From: Arenicola marina
Lineage: Eukaryota > Annelida > Polychaeta > Arenicolidae
Length of the DNA: 64,000 bases
NCBI GenBank assembly: GCA_964019135.1
Contig: OZ025253.1
Coordinates: forward strand, 7,073,059 to 7,137,058
Direction of reading: 5' to 3'
Shown here in pieces: positions 22,467 through 33,462 of the stretch (positions are counted from its first letter, which is position 1; each line of letters begins with the position of its first letter). Under the pieces are notes generated by a model. It worked only from the letters and a program-made list of their open reading frames with translations, was not told the DNA's origin and did no database searches. The translations under genes were made by a program, and so were the position numbers.

Positions 22467-22590
22467 CGACCGGAGACCTGGACCCGGAACATGAACCAGA
22501 ACACTCCCATGTACTACGCCCGGACTTATTCCCCCACACTTGTCTCATCTTGGTCGTATAAGACGTTCCCCCTGTATGTAAGGGTTTTGT

Positions 22591-23340
22591 GTGTCCGGCG
22601 CGGACCCCGGGCTAGTGCCAGGTCTACCGACTGCACCCGGGGACGCGCAGGAGTAGGCACACTGTACGCACGTAAGTGCGGTCCCTTCCGTCCAGCACGG
22701 TCCCCGGGACAGTGCCAGGCACGCCGGCTGTACCGGAGGACGTGCACGTGTATGGACACCGTACGCTTGTACGTAGTCGCTTTTCTACATATACATATGC
22801 TATGTATGCACACCTTTTTTCGCCTCTGCCTGCATAGATCCCGCTCCCGGGACGGTGTAGGTATAGAGACACTGTCTTTTGTCCAGCGCGGACCCCGGGG
22901 CAGTGCCAGGCTTGCCGGCTGCACCCGGGGACGCGCACGTGTATGGACACTGCATGTATACTATGTATGTAAAGCCTTTTTTCGCCTCCGCCTGCACAGA
23001 CCCCGTACCCGGGGTGGTGTAGGTATAGGAATACTGTCTTTTGTCCAGCGCGGACCCCGGGGCAGTGCCAGGCCTGCCGGCAGCACCCGGGGACGTCCAC
23101 GTGTATGGACACCATATGCTTGCACGCTTTGCTTTTCGGTCCAGCACGGACCCCGGGACAGCGCCAGGTGTGCCAGCTGTACCCGAGGACGTGCAGGTGT
23201 ATGGACAGCCTACGCATTCTAAGTCTCTACAGGTTTTTTTCCCCGCTAGTGCGGACCCGGACCCTGAGGCAGTACCAGGACCGCTGGCTGCACTCAGGAA
23301 CGGGCACGCGTATGGGTTGCCTGCTGTGCCCAGCGCGGAC
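22591..23340. repeat. Six ~77 bp repeats in the ORF1-ORF2 spacer
   Basis: A core GTCCAGCGCGGACCCCGGG, then CAGTGCCAGG, CCGGCTGCACCCGGGGAC and TGTATGGACAC starts at about 22591, 22691, 22880, 23043, 23139 and 23250, with variable linkers (~96-189 bp spacing). A T-run plus CGCCTCTGCCTGCA linker is itself repeated (22815, 22978). The copies are open in several frames, but they lie between two LINE ORFs and look regulatory or expanded, not coding. Confidence 0.75.
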
Positions 23341-23378
23341 ACAAGGTCGGTGACAGGGCTGCCACCCTCCACCCCTTT

Positions 23379-26300
23379 ATGAAGGTAGCCTCCAAAAACG
23401 TTAACGGTTGGGTCTTTAGCGATCTTAAGCGCGAGTATCCGCCGTTACGTCCTGAAAAGCAAACTCGACATCATAGCTTTTCAGGAAACTCACTGCACTT
23501 CTCTGGTCGAACTAAAGGAGTGCCTCGACCCATTGCGAGGCCAATTCTTTTACAGTTTAGCAGACAGCTCCAGAAGTGGAGGCGTCTGCACCTGGTTCTC
23601 TAACCGGCTGGAAGCTGCTTTTACTAATTCCTACAGCGACGACAGGGCTCGACTTAATAGGGTACTATTTGAGGCGGGGTCCTTTACGATAAATATAATT
23701 AATGCGTATTGCCCTAACACTCCTAAAGACAGGATTTTATTTCTTAAGACGATCCCAGACCTTTGCCCAAGCGGGTTAGAAGAAAGTGCCAATATTATTC
23801 TAGCGGGCGACGTTAATTTCATCGAGGACTTTGACCTGGACAAACAAGTTGGGGGAACCTGGAAGGGGTGCTTATCGGGATCGGCCCCGATGGGGGATAT
23901 TAAATCAGAATACGACTTAGTCGATTCATTTAGATTACTTAATCCCACGTTACTAAAATTTACCCACTACATCAAACGTTATAATGTTAAAACCCGCATT
24001 GACCGGATCTACGTATCCAACGCCCTCTCTTTTGCCCTCACAGAAGCCTGCGTTAAGCCGTGGCACCATAGTGACCACGAGACCGCCGTATGCCACTTTA
24101 ATTTAAATATGCCCCCCCCCCCCCGTGGCCCAGGTTATTGGAAATTTAATTCGTCGTTGTTGGATAACAAGAACTTTTCTACGGTAATCGAGAACTTTTG
24201 GGTATCCTGGCAGGAGTCCAAACCCCTTTTTAAGGACCTCCGCCTTTGGTGGGATATGGGTAAAAAACATTTACAGCAGGAGACAAGGGCTTTCGCCTCG
24301 GCACATAAGCGTGCCCATGAAAGGGACCTTTTTTTAAGAAGAAAAAATTTGAAAAACTGTTAACGGAGGCAGACAAGGGACCAGTTCACCTTGAGCTGTC
24401 CATCCGCTTAGATTCCCTTAAATACGAGATTAAGTCCTTAGAAACATTAAAAAGTAAACGGGGTCATAATACGTTCAAGAGCAGAGTTTAGAGAAGAGGG
24501 GGGAAAATGCACCAGGTACTTTGTTAATTTAGAAAAGTTTAAAGGCAACGCCAAATTAATTACTTCCCTAAAAAACAGTACTGGCACCGTAGTATCCGAT
24601 CCAGAGGGCATTCTCGATCTAGAACGTGATTTTTATGAAACCCTTTACACGGCTGAGCCCACAGACCGTTTGTCCCAGGATTCCTTACTGAATAATATGT
24701 GTCATTCACTAGGCCCCTCTGAGCGGGCGAGCTGCGAGGGGGATCTCCAGCTGTCAGAAGGGGATAGGGCTGTAAAGGAACTTAAATCCAATAAATCCCC
24801 GGGGGGTGATGGGCTCTCGGCCGAATTTTATAAACACGTTTGGCCTCTAATAGGCAGTGACTTCATAGAAGTAGCCAATTTCTCTTTACGGGCGGGGGCG
24901 TTACCAACCTCAATGAGGCGTGGATTAATTACCCTAATCTTCAAAATGGGGGATAAACGGGACTTGAAAAACTGGCGTCCAATAACATTACTAAATGTCG
25001 ACTATAAAATCATCACTAAAATACTCTGCCACAGACTAAAAAATGTACTTCGATACTTTATTAGTCCGTACCAGACATGCTCGGTCCCGGGGCGGTCTAC
25101 AAACAATACCACCACTTTCGTAAAAGACCTTATAAGTTACGCCAACAGAAACAACGTACAGGGAGCCCTAGTCTGCCTGGATCAGACCAAAGCTTTTGAC
25201 CGGATAGACTGGGCCTTCCTGTACAGGTGCTTGACTTCCTTCGGTCTGGGCCCAGATTTTGTCTCCTGGGTCACTTTGTGTTATACAAACATTTCCAGCG
25301 CTGTCCTTAACAACGGCGACATGTCTTCCTTTTTCAGCTTGTCCCGAGGGACTAGGCAAGGCTGCCCACTTAGCCCCTTACTTTACGTTACAGTCGCTGA
25401 AGTCCTGGCTATCGCGATCCGGAAGGAGCCCCTCATTAGAGGCATCCCCCTCCCGGGCGGCGGTAGCCACAAGCTGTCGCAATATGCGGACGACAACACC
25501 GGGTGTGTGGCCGACACTCGGTCCATTGAAGCACTGTTTAATGTCGTTCACACTTACGAAAAAGCCTCAGGCGCTCTTTTAAACCCTGATAAAACAGAAT
25601 GTTTATGGCTGGGTCCATATAGAGGCAGAGAAGACCGCCCCCTGAACCTTAAGTGGTCCTCTGAATCAGTTAAGATTCTAGGTTTTTATATGGGAGGGGA
25701 GGACTTGGACCACCAAAATTGGGATCCCCTAATCCAACGATTTAAGAACACCCTTAATATGTGGAGGGCGCGAGACCTTACTTTACAAGGCCGCATTACA
25801 GTCATTAACAGCCTAGCCAGCGCGGGCATTTGGTATTTTTCGTATGTAATTCCCTTGCCCCCGTGGGCCCTTAAGTTCTTAGAGCAGGCCATGCTGGATT
25901 TTCTTTGGAAGGGAGGGAAACACCCGATAGCTAAAAGCACTCTGCACTTACCGTTAGAACAGGGAGGGTTAAACCTGGTCAACATTAAATCTAAGATTAC
26001 GGCACAGAAGGTAATGTGGGCTTATAGAATGCTACGGCATACGAGGGACTCCCCCATGGTAGCTTTATTCCAACACTTTCTGGGAAAGTACCGGGACTGC
26101 AATTTAGGGGAATACTTATTATATCTACGCTTCTTCCCATTCAGAGAAAATGTTAAACAATTACCTACCATTTATGTTGAATGTTTACAGGCATGGAATA
26201 CTGCGAAGGTTACCCCCTACCCAAGCACGGATACCTCCCAGGGCGTCGCCGACCAGCCCTTGTTTCTTAATCCAGCTATCACTACTGGAACGAACGTTTT

Positions 26301-27054
26301 ATTTTACCCCACGTTTTTGAAGCATAATATTATCCGCGTCCGTGACATAGTCACGAACGATGATTTAACTAACTTTGAATGCCTGACCGCCCAGACCATA
26401 CTTCCGCCCTCAGATAAACATCGTAGACAACTACAATGATTAAAAGACTCAGTCCCGCCCCATTTTATATTACAGCTTGCGCAGCAACGGCAGGGGCCAG
26501 TTAACAATACGCAGCTATACATCGAGCGTTTACACGATGACCTCCTTTTCAGCCCCTCCGTTACAACAAGAGAGATTTATCAATGTGTCCTCGGTGCCAC
26601 CCCACAACCCATTGCAATAGAGAGGTGGGAAGCAGTCTTCAGTTGCCACTTAGACGCGAAGCACATTTTTTCCCCTGTTTACCATAGATCCTTGGACCGG
26701 AAGCTGTCCGACTTCCAATTTAAATTTACTCACCAAGTCTTAGCGACAGAAAAGTATCTCCACCAGAGCCGCATTTTCGATTCGCCCGATTGCAAACTGT
26801 GTCCAGGCCAAAACGGCAACCTCGTTCATCTTTTTTCCACTTGTAGAGTGATCCAAGGAGTCATCCAGAAATTTACTCCTTCATTTATAGGTCTGACCGG
26901 CCTTAAGAAACCGCTCGCCAAATTTAACCTTTTCTTTGGCTACACCAAAACACGTGCAGACACCCCGGTAAATGTCGTTAATTTTGTTCTTACCTCCTTG
27001 AAATATGCTGTCTGGCTCTGTTGCCTGTCTGGCTCTGTTACCAGATGTGTGTAA
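23379..27054 (+). pseudogene. Tx1-clade LINE ORF2 (endonuclease-reverse transcriptase), frameshifted
   Basis: Starts at MKVASKNVNG (23379). The APE-type endonuclease follows in shifted frames: IIAFQETH, IILAGDVNF (about 23800), IDRIYVS and the catalytic SDH (about 24075). A frameshifted stretch lies between 24360 and 24670. The RT domain (24670 on) shows GGDGLSAEFYK, NWRPITLLNVDYKI, FDRIDW, RGTRQGCPLSPLLY and the active site YADDN (about 25485). An in-frame TGA at 26437-26439 interrupts an otherwise same-frame C-terminal part with a zinc-binding-like CKLC...H...C (about 26790-26850), ending at 27054. Domain order and motifs place it in the Tx1 group of L1-like LINEs. Confidence 0.8.
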
Positions 27055-27095
27055 ACTTGGTTTAAATAAATGGCATTTTACTTGACTACCATCAG

Positions 27096-27459
27096 GCCCT
27101 GCTAATCGACTACCGCGTCCCCTACGACGGCTCCTTCTACTACTGCGGGGCGATAATCCGCAACCGGCACTGGGTCCTCACGGCCGGGCACTGCATCCAC
27201 CCGGGTTTCCTGACTTACGTGAAATTCGGGGAACACCTGTGGAGCAAGATGGAAAGCCCGGATTCCACTCGCTACAGTTACCAGAAATACGTCCACCCCA
27301 ACTACGACATCGATGGCATTGTGAACGACATCGCCCTGGTACGCCTCAGCACCCCGATTGTGTTCGGTGCTGACGTCACGGCGGCGTGTCCTCCCGATCC
27401 CACGGAGACGTACGCGGGCGGCCGAGCCCTGGTCAGCGGATGGGGCGACACCTATTACC
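27096..27459 (+). CDS. Chymotrypsin-like S1 serine protease, exon with His and Asp
   Basis: An acceptor (ACCATCAG before 27096) opens a phase-0 exon: FYYCGG, the catalytic His in WVLTAGHC (the family usually has TAAHC), GEHLW, the catalytic Asp in NDIALVRL, and the GWG that precedes the autolysis loop. The exon ends in TATTACC/GTGAGT at 27459, phase 1, and joins the next exon as GDTYYQ/QSYASV. The propeptide and the IVGG-type activation exon are not in view; a LINE fills the upstream intron and any earlier exons must lie before 21.3 kb or outside the window. Secreted endopeptidase. Confidence 0.85.
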
Positions 27460-28075
27460 GTGAGTGGTTTGTGTGGGGCGACACCTATTATAGTGAGTGG
27501 TTTGTGTGGGGCGACACCTATTACCGTGAGTGGTTTGTGTGGGGCGACACCTATTATCGTGAGTGGTTTGTGTTGTGGGGTGACACCTATTATCGTGAGT
27601 GGTTTGTGTGATGGGGCGACAGACACCTATTATCTTGAGTGGTTTGTGTGATGGGGCGACAGACACCTATTATCTTGAGTGGTTTGTGTGGTGGGGCGAC
27701 ACCTATTAACGTGAGTGGTTTGTGTGGTGGGGCGACACCTATTATCGTTAGTGGTTTGTGTGGTAGGGCGACACCTATTATCGTGAGTGGTTTGTGTGGT
27801 GGGGCGACACCTATTATCGTCAGTGGTTTGTGTGGTGGGGCGACACCTATTATCGTCAGTGGTTTGTGTGGTGGGGCGACACCTATTATCGTGAGTGGTT
27901 TGTGTGGTGGGGCGACATCTATTATCGTGAGTGGTTTGGGTGGCAGGGCGACACCTATTATCGTGAGTGGTTTGGGTGGTAGAGCGACACCTATTATCGT
28001 GAGCGGTTTGTGTGGTGCGGCGACACCTATTATCGTGAGTGGTTTGGGTGGTTAGGCGACACCTATTACCGTGGC
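27432..28075 (+). repeat. 33-36 bp minisatellite made from the exon end plus splice donor, ~18 copies
   Basis: The unit GGGGCGACACCTATTATC/GTGAGTGGTTTGTGTGG begins with the last coding bases of the protease exon (GWGDTYY) and continues through the intron's own 5' splice site. The first three spacings are 33 bp and the fourth 36 bp, so donors at 27460, 27493, 27526, 27559 and 27595 all keep the frame; a TGA at 27609-27611 ends it. Later units are 33-46 bp and carry substitutions at or near the GTGAGT. Confidence 0.95.
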
Positions 28076-28361
28076 GACGTGGATTGTGACATCCGTGATG
28101 TCTAAAGGTTGCCACTGGGCGCAGAATCAGTCGACATTGACTGAGACATTAAACTGGTCTGGCGTTGCTTAGAATATAAGCGTGTCAGTATGTAGAGTTC
28201 GTACTAAGGCACTCGCTATTAACACCCAATTGTGACGTGAATTTAAATACGCGTAACACAGGTAAACACGGTAAAACATCATGCTCTGTGGACGAACTGA
28301 CGGCGACAGGCATGTCTATCCCCACTTGCTGCATATAAGCTGTTGTGCTCTCTGTTCACAG

Positions 28362-28519
28362 AACAAAGTTACGCCAGTGTCGTGCTGAAGTACACGGTGA
28401 TGGATGTCCTGGAGAACAAGGCTTGCGAGGACAGCTACGACAGGATCAACCACAACATATTGAAGACCATGGTGTGCGCCTCGGACGTGGTCGACGGTTC
28501 ATTCTCCAGCACTTGTAAC
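28362..28519 (+). CDS. S1 serine protease, middle exon
   Basis: Acceptor CTGTTCACAG, phase 1, joining to the 27459 donor. It reads QSYASVVLKYTVMDVLENKAC to VCASDVVDGSFSSTC and ends TGTAAC/GTACGT in phase 0, immediately before the catalytic-Ser exon. The residue at the base of the S1 pocket (chymotrypsin position 189, six before the catalytic Ser) is Ser, as in chymotrypsins and unlike the Asp of trypsins, so preference for large hydrophobic residues is predicted. Position 192 is Asn. Confidence 0.85.
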
Positions 28520-29154
28520 GTACGTCAGTCGAACCAGTGACGTCATTAACGCTAGTTGATGACGTCATCACGTGTGCTTCTCAGCTTCTATGTCTACCAA
28601 CAAACACTTTTCTTGGTGCCCTGTTTCTCCTCATATTTAGAAATTGTCTTCATATTTTGACAATGCAATGGACATTTTATTCATCACCATGCAGATCTAT
28701 CTAGACATAGTAAGTTGCAGACCGATAGAAGTTAATGTCAGTTAGGTGTCTTAATTGGCACCACGCATTGTCTATTAATTTATCAAACAAGTGAAGTCGC
28801 TTCGACGAGGTATTCACAATGGCGTAAGAGTACCTGAGGTGAGGCATCTGCTAAGTTTACTAACAACCTGGCGTTACTATTACAGTGTCCAGATTGGTTT
28901 TATTAGCTGACAATGTATTGCATCGAGCAATATTGCATTACAGTATATTGCAATGCACTGCATTCGTACCGCATGTAGTAAAATCTCCGTTTTGCCTGAT
29001 ATGACACAGAACTTTGTGCTCAATTGGTAATATATTAATTAAGAGCAATATTTGATATTCTGCAATAAGTGCTGTTCTATAATTATAATGTAGCCTATTA
29101 TGTAATAATAACTATGATTGGTTAATGGATTGATGTTATTTGCATGGTTTCCAG
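28520..29154 (+). other. Last intron of the protease gene
   Basis: 635 bases, AT-rich, with a local run of ATTGCA-type motifs at about 28910-28970. No other feature. Confidence 0.6.
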
Positions 29155-29328
29155 GGAGATTCCGGGGGTCGCCTGGTTACCAAGGACACTTGCGACCGCT
29201 TCCATGCCATCGGGATCGTGTTGGCGGGCGTCCAGTGCGGACCCTCGTTTCCGGCCATCTTCACCAGGATCTCAGAGTATCTGGACTGGATTGAGGACAC
29301 GATTCCCATGTCCGATCGGATCTTATAA
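29155..29328 (+). CDS. S1 serine protease, terminal exon with catalytic Ser
   Basis: Acceptor GGTTTCCAG, phase 0, opening directly on GDSGGRL, the catalytic serine motif (usually GDSGGPL). The exon continues GIVLAGVQCG and FTRISEYLDWI, the usual C-terminal helix, to TAA at 29326-29328. The substrate-binding SWG segment (positions 214-216) is replaced by LAG, and Pro after SGG by Arg, both uncommon. The triad is complete across the three exons, so the enzyme is probably active, but with an altered binding cleft. Confidence 0.85.
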   Translation, partial: GDSGGRLVTKDTCDRFHAIGIVLAGVQCGPSFPAIFTRISEYLDWIEDTIPMSDRIL

Positions 29329-29482
29329 ACCACGGCGCTTAGTTTAGAGACAATTCCGCTCTTTGCAAGGTCACAACTGCGAAAGCACAGAGATTAAGTG
29401 ATCTGTGCTGCGAGTTGTCTGAGGCAACGGGATTCTTCGATATAATGGCGCACGATATTTTTTTCAGCATATAAATGATCTT

Positions 29483-29488
29483 AATAAA
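29483..29488 (+). terminator. Polyadenylation signal of the protease gene
   Basis: AATAAA, about 155 bases after the stop codon. Confidence 0.55.
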
Positions 29489-29905
29489 TGTGAGTTAAAT
29501 GCGCGTCATTTGTTGATGGTTTACTTTTGAGTGGTGAGTGGGCACTTTGAAGTGTTGATGGAAGGGGTTCATGCTGCGAGCCCCAAGACCCGACGATATC
29601 ACATCATGCGGTTGTCATTCCGCTACTGTTACGGCAGTACGAGCATTAAGTGGTGAGACCCTATATTAAGAATATTAAGTTTGAGCTCATGGAAGCTCCA
29701 AGCATCTATTCCCGCCTTTGTTTCTGTTACGGGGGCGGAGGGCCTGAGCGGGGACATGACCTGCTCCATGGCACCGCTCCATGCCGACCCGCTCGGGGTT
29801 TTTTTCAAACCCGCTCTAAAGACACACATTTTCAAAATCGCCCCACTCGCCTCCCTACCCCCCCCCCCCCTCCCCCCCCCCGTCGCTAGTTCTAAAATAT
29901 AACGC
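29489..29905. other. Spacer with a C-rich tract
   Basis: No gene. A run of C broken by a few T lies at about 29859-29880. Confidence 0.4.
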
Positions 29906-32900
29906 CTCGCTAGGTTGGTGCCACTCGCCAGGTGGCGGGCCACCGTTTTACAACACTCTGAACGACCTTACTCGCTAGGTTGGTGCCACTCGCCAGGTGG
30001 CGGGCTACCGTTTTACAACACTCTGAACGACCTTACTCGCTAGGTTGGTGCCACTCGCCAGGTGGCGGGCTACCGTTTTACAACACTCTGAACTACCTCA
30101 CTCGCTAGGGTGGTGCCACTCGCCAGGTGGCGGGCCACGGTTTTACAACACTCTGAACGACCTCACTCGCTAGGTTGGTGCTACTCGCCAGGTGGCGGGC
30201 CACGGTTTTACGACACTCTGAACTACCTCACTCGCTAGGTTGGTGACAATCGCCATGTGGCGGGCCACGGTTTTACAACACTCTGAACGACCTCACTCGC
30301 TAGGTTGGTGCTACTCGCCAGGTGGCGGGCCACGGTTTTACGACACTCTGAACGACCTCACTCGCTAGGTTGGTGCTACTCGCCAGGTGGCGGGCTACGG
30401 TTTTACAACACTCTGAACGACCTCACTCGCTAGGTTGGTGCTACTCGCCAGTTGGCGGGCCACGGTTTTACAACACTCTGAACGACCTCACTCGCTAGGG
30501 TGGTGCCACTCGCCAGGTGGCGGGCCACGGTTTTACAACACTCTGAACGACCTCACTCGCTAGGTTGGTGCTACTCGCCAGGTGGCGGGCCACGGTTTTA
30601 CAACACTCTGAACGACCTCACTCGCTAGGTTGGTGCTACTCGCCAGGTGGCGGGCCACGGTTTTACGACACTCTGAACGACCTCACTCGCTAGGTTGGTG
30701 ACAATCGCCAGGTGGCGGGCCACGGTTTTACAACACTCTGAACGACCTTACTCGCTAGGTTGGTGCCATTCGCCAGGTGGCGGGCTACCGTTTTACAACA
30801 CTCTGAACGACCTTACTCGCTAGGTTGGTGCCACTCGCCAGGTGGCGGGCCACGGTTTTACAACACTCTGAACAACCTCACTCGCTAGGTTGGTGCCACT
30901 CGCCAGGTGGCGGGCTACCGTTTTACAACACTCTGAACGACCTTACTCGCTAGGTTGGTGCCACTCGCCAGGTGGCGGGCTACCGTTTTACAACACTCTG
31001 AACGAACTTACTCGCTAGGTTGGTGCCACTCGCCAGGTGGCGGGCTACCGTTTTACAACACTCTGAGCTACCTCACTCGCTAGGATGGTGCCACTCGCCA
31101 GTTGGCGGGCCACGGTTTTACAACACTCTGAACGACCTCACTCGCTAGGTTGGTGCTACTCGCCAGGTGGCGGGCCACCGTTTTACAACACTCTGAACGA
31201 CCTCACTCGCTAGGTTGGTGCTACTCGCCAGGTGGCGGGCCACGGTTTTACAACACTCTGAACGACCTCACTCGCTAGGTTGGTGCTACTCGCCAGGTGG
31301 CGGGCCACGGTTTTACGACACTCTGAACGACCTCACTCGCTAGGTTGGTGACAATCGCCATGTGGCGGGCCACGGTTTTACAACACTCTGAACGACCTCA
31401 CTCGCTAGGTTGGTGCTACTCGCCAGGTGGCGGGCCACGGTTTTACGACACTCTGAACGACCTCACTCGCTAGGTTGGTGCTACTCGCCAGGTGGCGGGC
31501 TACGGTTTTACAACACTCTGAACGACCTCACTCGCTAGGTTGGTGCTACTCGCCAGTTGGCGGGCCACGGTTTTACAACACTCTGAACGACCTCACTCGC
31601 TAGGGTGGTGCCACTCGCCAGGTGGCGGGCCACGGTTTTACAACACTCTGAACGACCTCACTCGCTAGGTTGGTGCTACTCGCCAGGTGGCGGGCCACGG
31701 TTTTACAACACTCTGAACGACCTCACTCGCTAGGTTGGTGCTACTCGCCAGGTGGCGGGCCACGGTTTTACGACACTCTGAACGACCTCACTCGCTAGGT
31801 TGGTGACAATCGCCAGGTGGCGGGCCACGGTTTTACAACACTCTGAACGACCTTACTCGCTAGGTTGGTGCCACTCGCCAGGTGGCGGGCTACCGTTTTA
31901 CAACACTCTGAACGACCTTACTCGCTAGGTTGGTGCCACTCGCCAGGTGGCGGGCCACGGTTTTACAACACTCTGAACAACCTCACTCGCTAGGTTGGTG
32001 CCACTCGCCAGGTGGCGGGCTACCGTTTTACAACACTCTGAACGACCTTACTCGCTAGGTTGGTGCCACTCGCCAGGTGGCGGGCTACCGTTTTACAACA
32101 CTCTGAACGACCTTACTCGCTAGGTTGGTGCCACTCGCCAGGTGGCGGGCTACCGTTTTACAACACTCTGAGCTACCTCACTCGCTAGGGTGGTGCCACT
32201 CGCCAGTTGGCGGGCCACGGTTTTACAACACTCTGAACGACCTCACTCGCTAGGTTGGTGCTACTCGCCAGGTGGCGGGCCACCGTTTTACAACACTCTG
32301 AACGACCTCACTCGCTAGGTTGGTGCTACTCGCCAGGTGGCGGGCCACGGTTTTACAACACTCTGAACGACCTCACTCGCTAGGTTGGTGCTACTCGCCA
32401 GGTGGCGGGCCACGGTTTTACGACACTCTGAACGACCTCACTCGCTAGGTTGGTGACAATCGCCATGTGGCGGGCCACGGTTTTACAACACTCTGAACGA
32501 CCTTACTCGCTAGGTTGGTGCTACTCGCCCGGTGGCGGTCTACCGTTTTACAACACTCTGAACGACCTTACTCGCCAGGTAGGTGCCACTCGCCAGGTGG
32601 CGGGCCACCGTATTACAAAACTCTGAACGACCTTACTCGCTAGGTTGGTCCTACTCGCCAAGTGGCGAGCTACCGTTTTACAACACTCTTAACGATCTCA
32701 CTCGCTAGGTTGGTGTCACTCACCAGGTGGCGGGCCAGGGTTTTACAACACTCTGAACGACCTCACTTGCTAGGTTGGCGCCACTCGCCAGATGGCGGGC
32801 AATCGTTTTATAACACTCTGAACGACCTCACTCGGTAGGTTGGTGCCACTCGCCGTTTTACAACACTCTAAACGACCTCACTCGCTAGGTTGGTGCCACT

Positions 32901-33057
32901 CACCAGGTGGCGGGCCACGGTTTTACAAAACTCTGAACGACCTCCCTCGCTAGGTTGGTGCCACTCGCCAGGTGGCGGGCTACCGTTTTACAACACTCTA
33001 AACGACCTCACTCGCTAGATCGGTTCCACGCGAAAGGTGGCGGGCCACCGTTTTACT
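29906..33057. repeat. 65 bp satellite, ~48 copies, with 1105 bp higher-order repeat
   Basis: The unit CTCGCTAGGTTGGTGCCACT then CGCCAGGTGGCGGGC, CACGGTTTTACAACACTC and TGAACGACCTCA has an internal hairpin CGCCA-GG-TGGCG. Diagnostic variants recur every 17 units: GGTGACAATCGCCATG at 30241, 31346 and 32451, and CTCTGAGCTA at 31061 and 32166 (spacing 1105 = 17 x 65). Copies are very similar in the centre and decay after about 32500, as expected of an array homogenised by unequal exchange. It separates the convergent protease and BTB/propeller genes. Confidence 0.95.
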
Positions 33058-33157
33058 ACATTAACATATAAGGTTCCGACCCTGAGGGAGCGGAAGTCCA
33101 TTTAAGTAACTCATCAGTAACAAGGCCAAAGTGATAGATGGACAAACCAGCCTTTTG

Positions 33158-33163
33158 TTTATT
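33158..33163 (-). terminator. Polyadenylation signal of the BTB/propeller gene
   Basis: AATAAA on the minus strand, about 300 bases after the stop at 33463. Confidence 0.45.
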
Positions 33164-33462
33164 TTGTTAGCCACCATACATCGCAAACATACATCCGCAT
33201 TCAGTACACATACAAAGCATGTCGTATAACATATAGAAATGTACAACACCTAATTATCTAATAAGTCACTTACTTGCAGTCCGACCACCAACTGACTAAA
33301 CAAGTACTCCATACGATACTCTCTCCGCACACCGGTAGATGGCGACAGCGGCTGGTCAGTCAAGAGGAAAGCATACTTCCAACTGTAATACAAACCATCA
33401 CAACCATAGTGTTTTTACATTTAGTTGTAAATCAATTGAGACAGCAGACATCCGCACATAGC

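Larger units (their letters stand above)
21347..27080 (+). mobile_element. Tx1-clade LINE, nearly full ORF2, decayed
   Basis: Plus-strand order: ORF1 with zinc knuckle and Pro-rich tail (21347-22466), a repeat-bearing spacer (22467-23378), ORF2 with endonuclease and reverse transcriptase (23379-27054), and a short 3' end with AATAAA near 27063. Frameshifts in ORF1 and ORF2 and one in-frame stop show it is inactive. It ends about 16 bases before the protease exon at 27096, so it lies in the intron just upstream of that exon. Confidence 0.75.

Noticed and set aside
19573..27054. A single LINE with a twin-priming inversion
   Set aside because: The inverted and direct parts both contain the zinc-knuckle region but with different sequence (CWKCGDISHVRTAC versus CWKCGVQGHMRSEC), so two elements are needed.
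27639..28055. Coding continuation through the rest of the protease minisatellite
   Set aside because: Other-frame openness of the repeat. The protease frame itself stops at 27609-27611, and the next real exon is at 28362.
29906..33057. CRISPR-like array of regular repeats
   Set aside because: Units are contiguous with no unique spacers, the genome is eukaryotic and there are no cas genes. It is a satellite.
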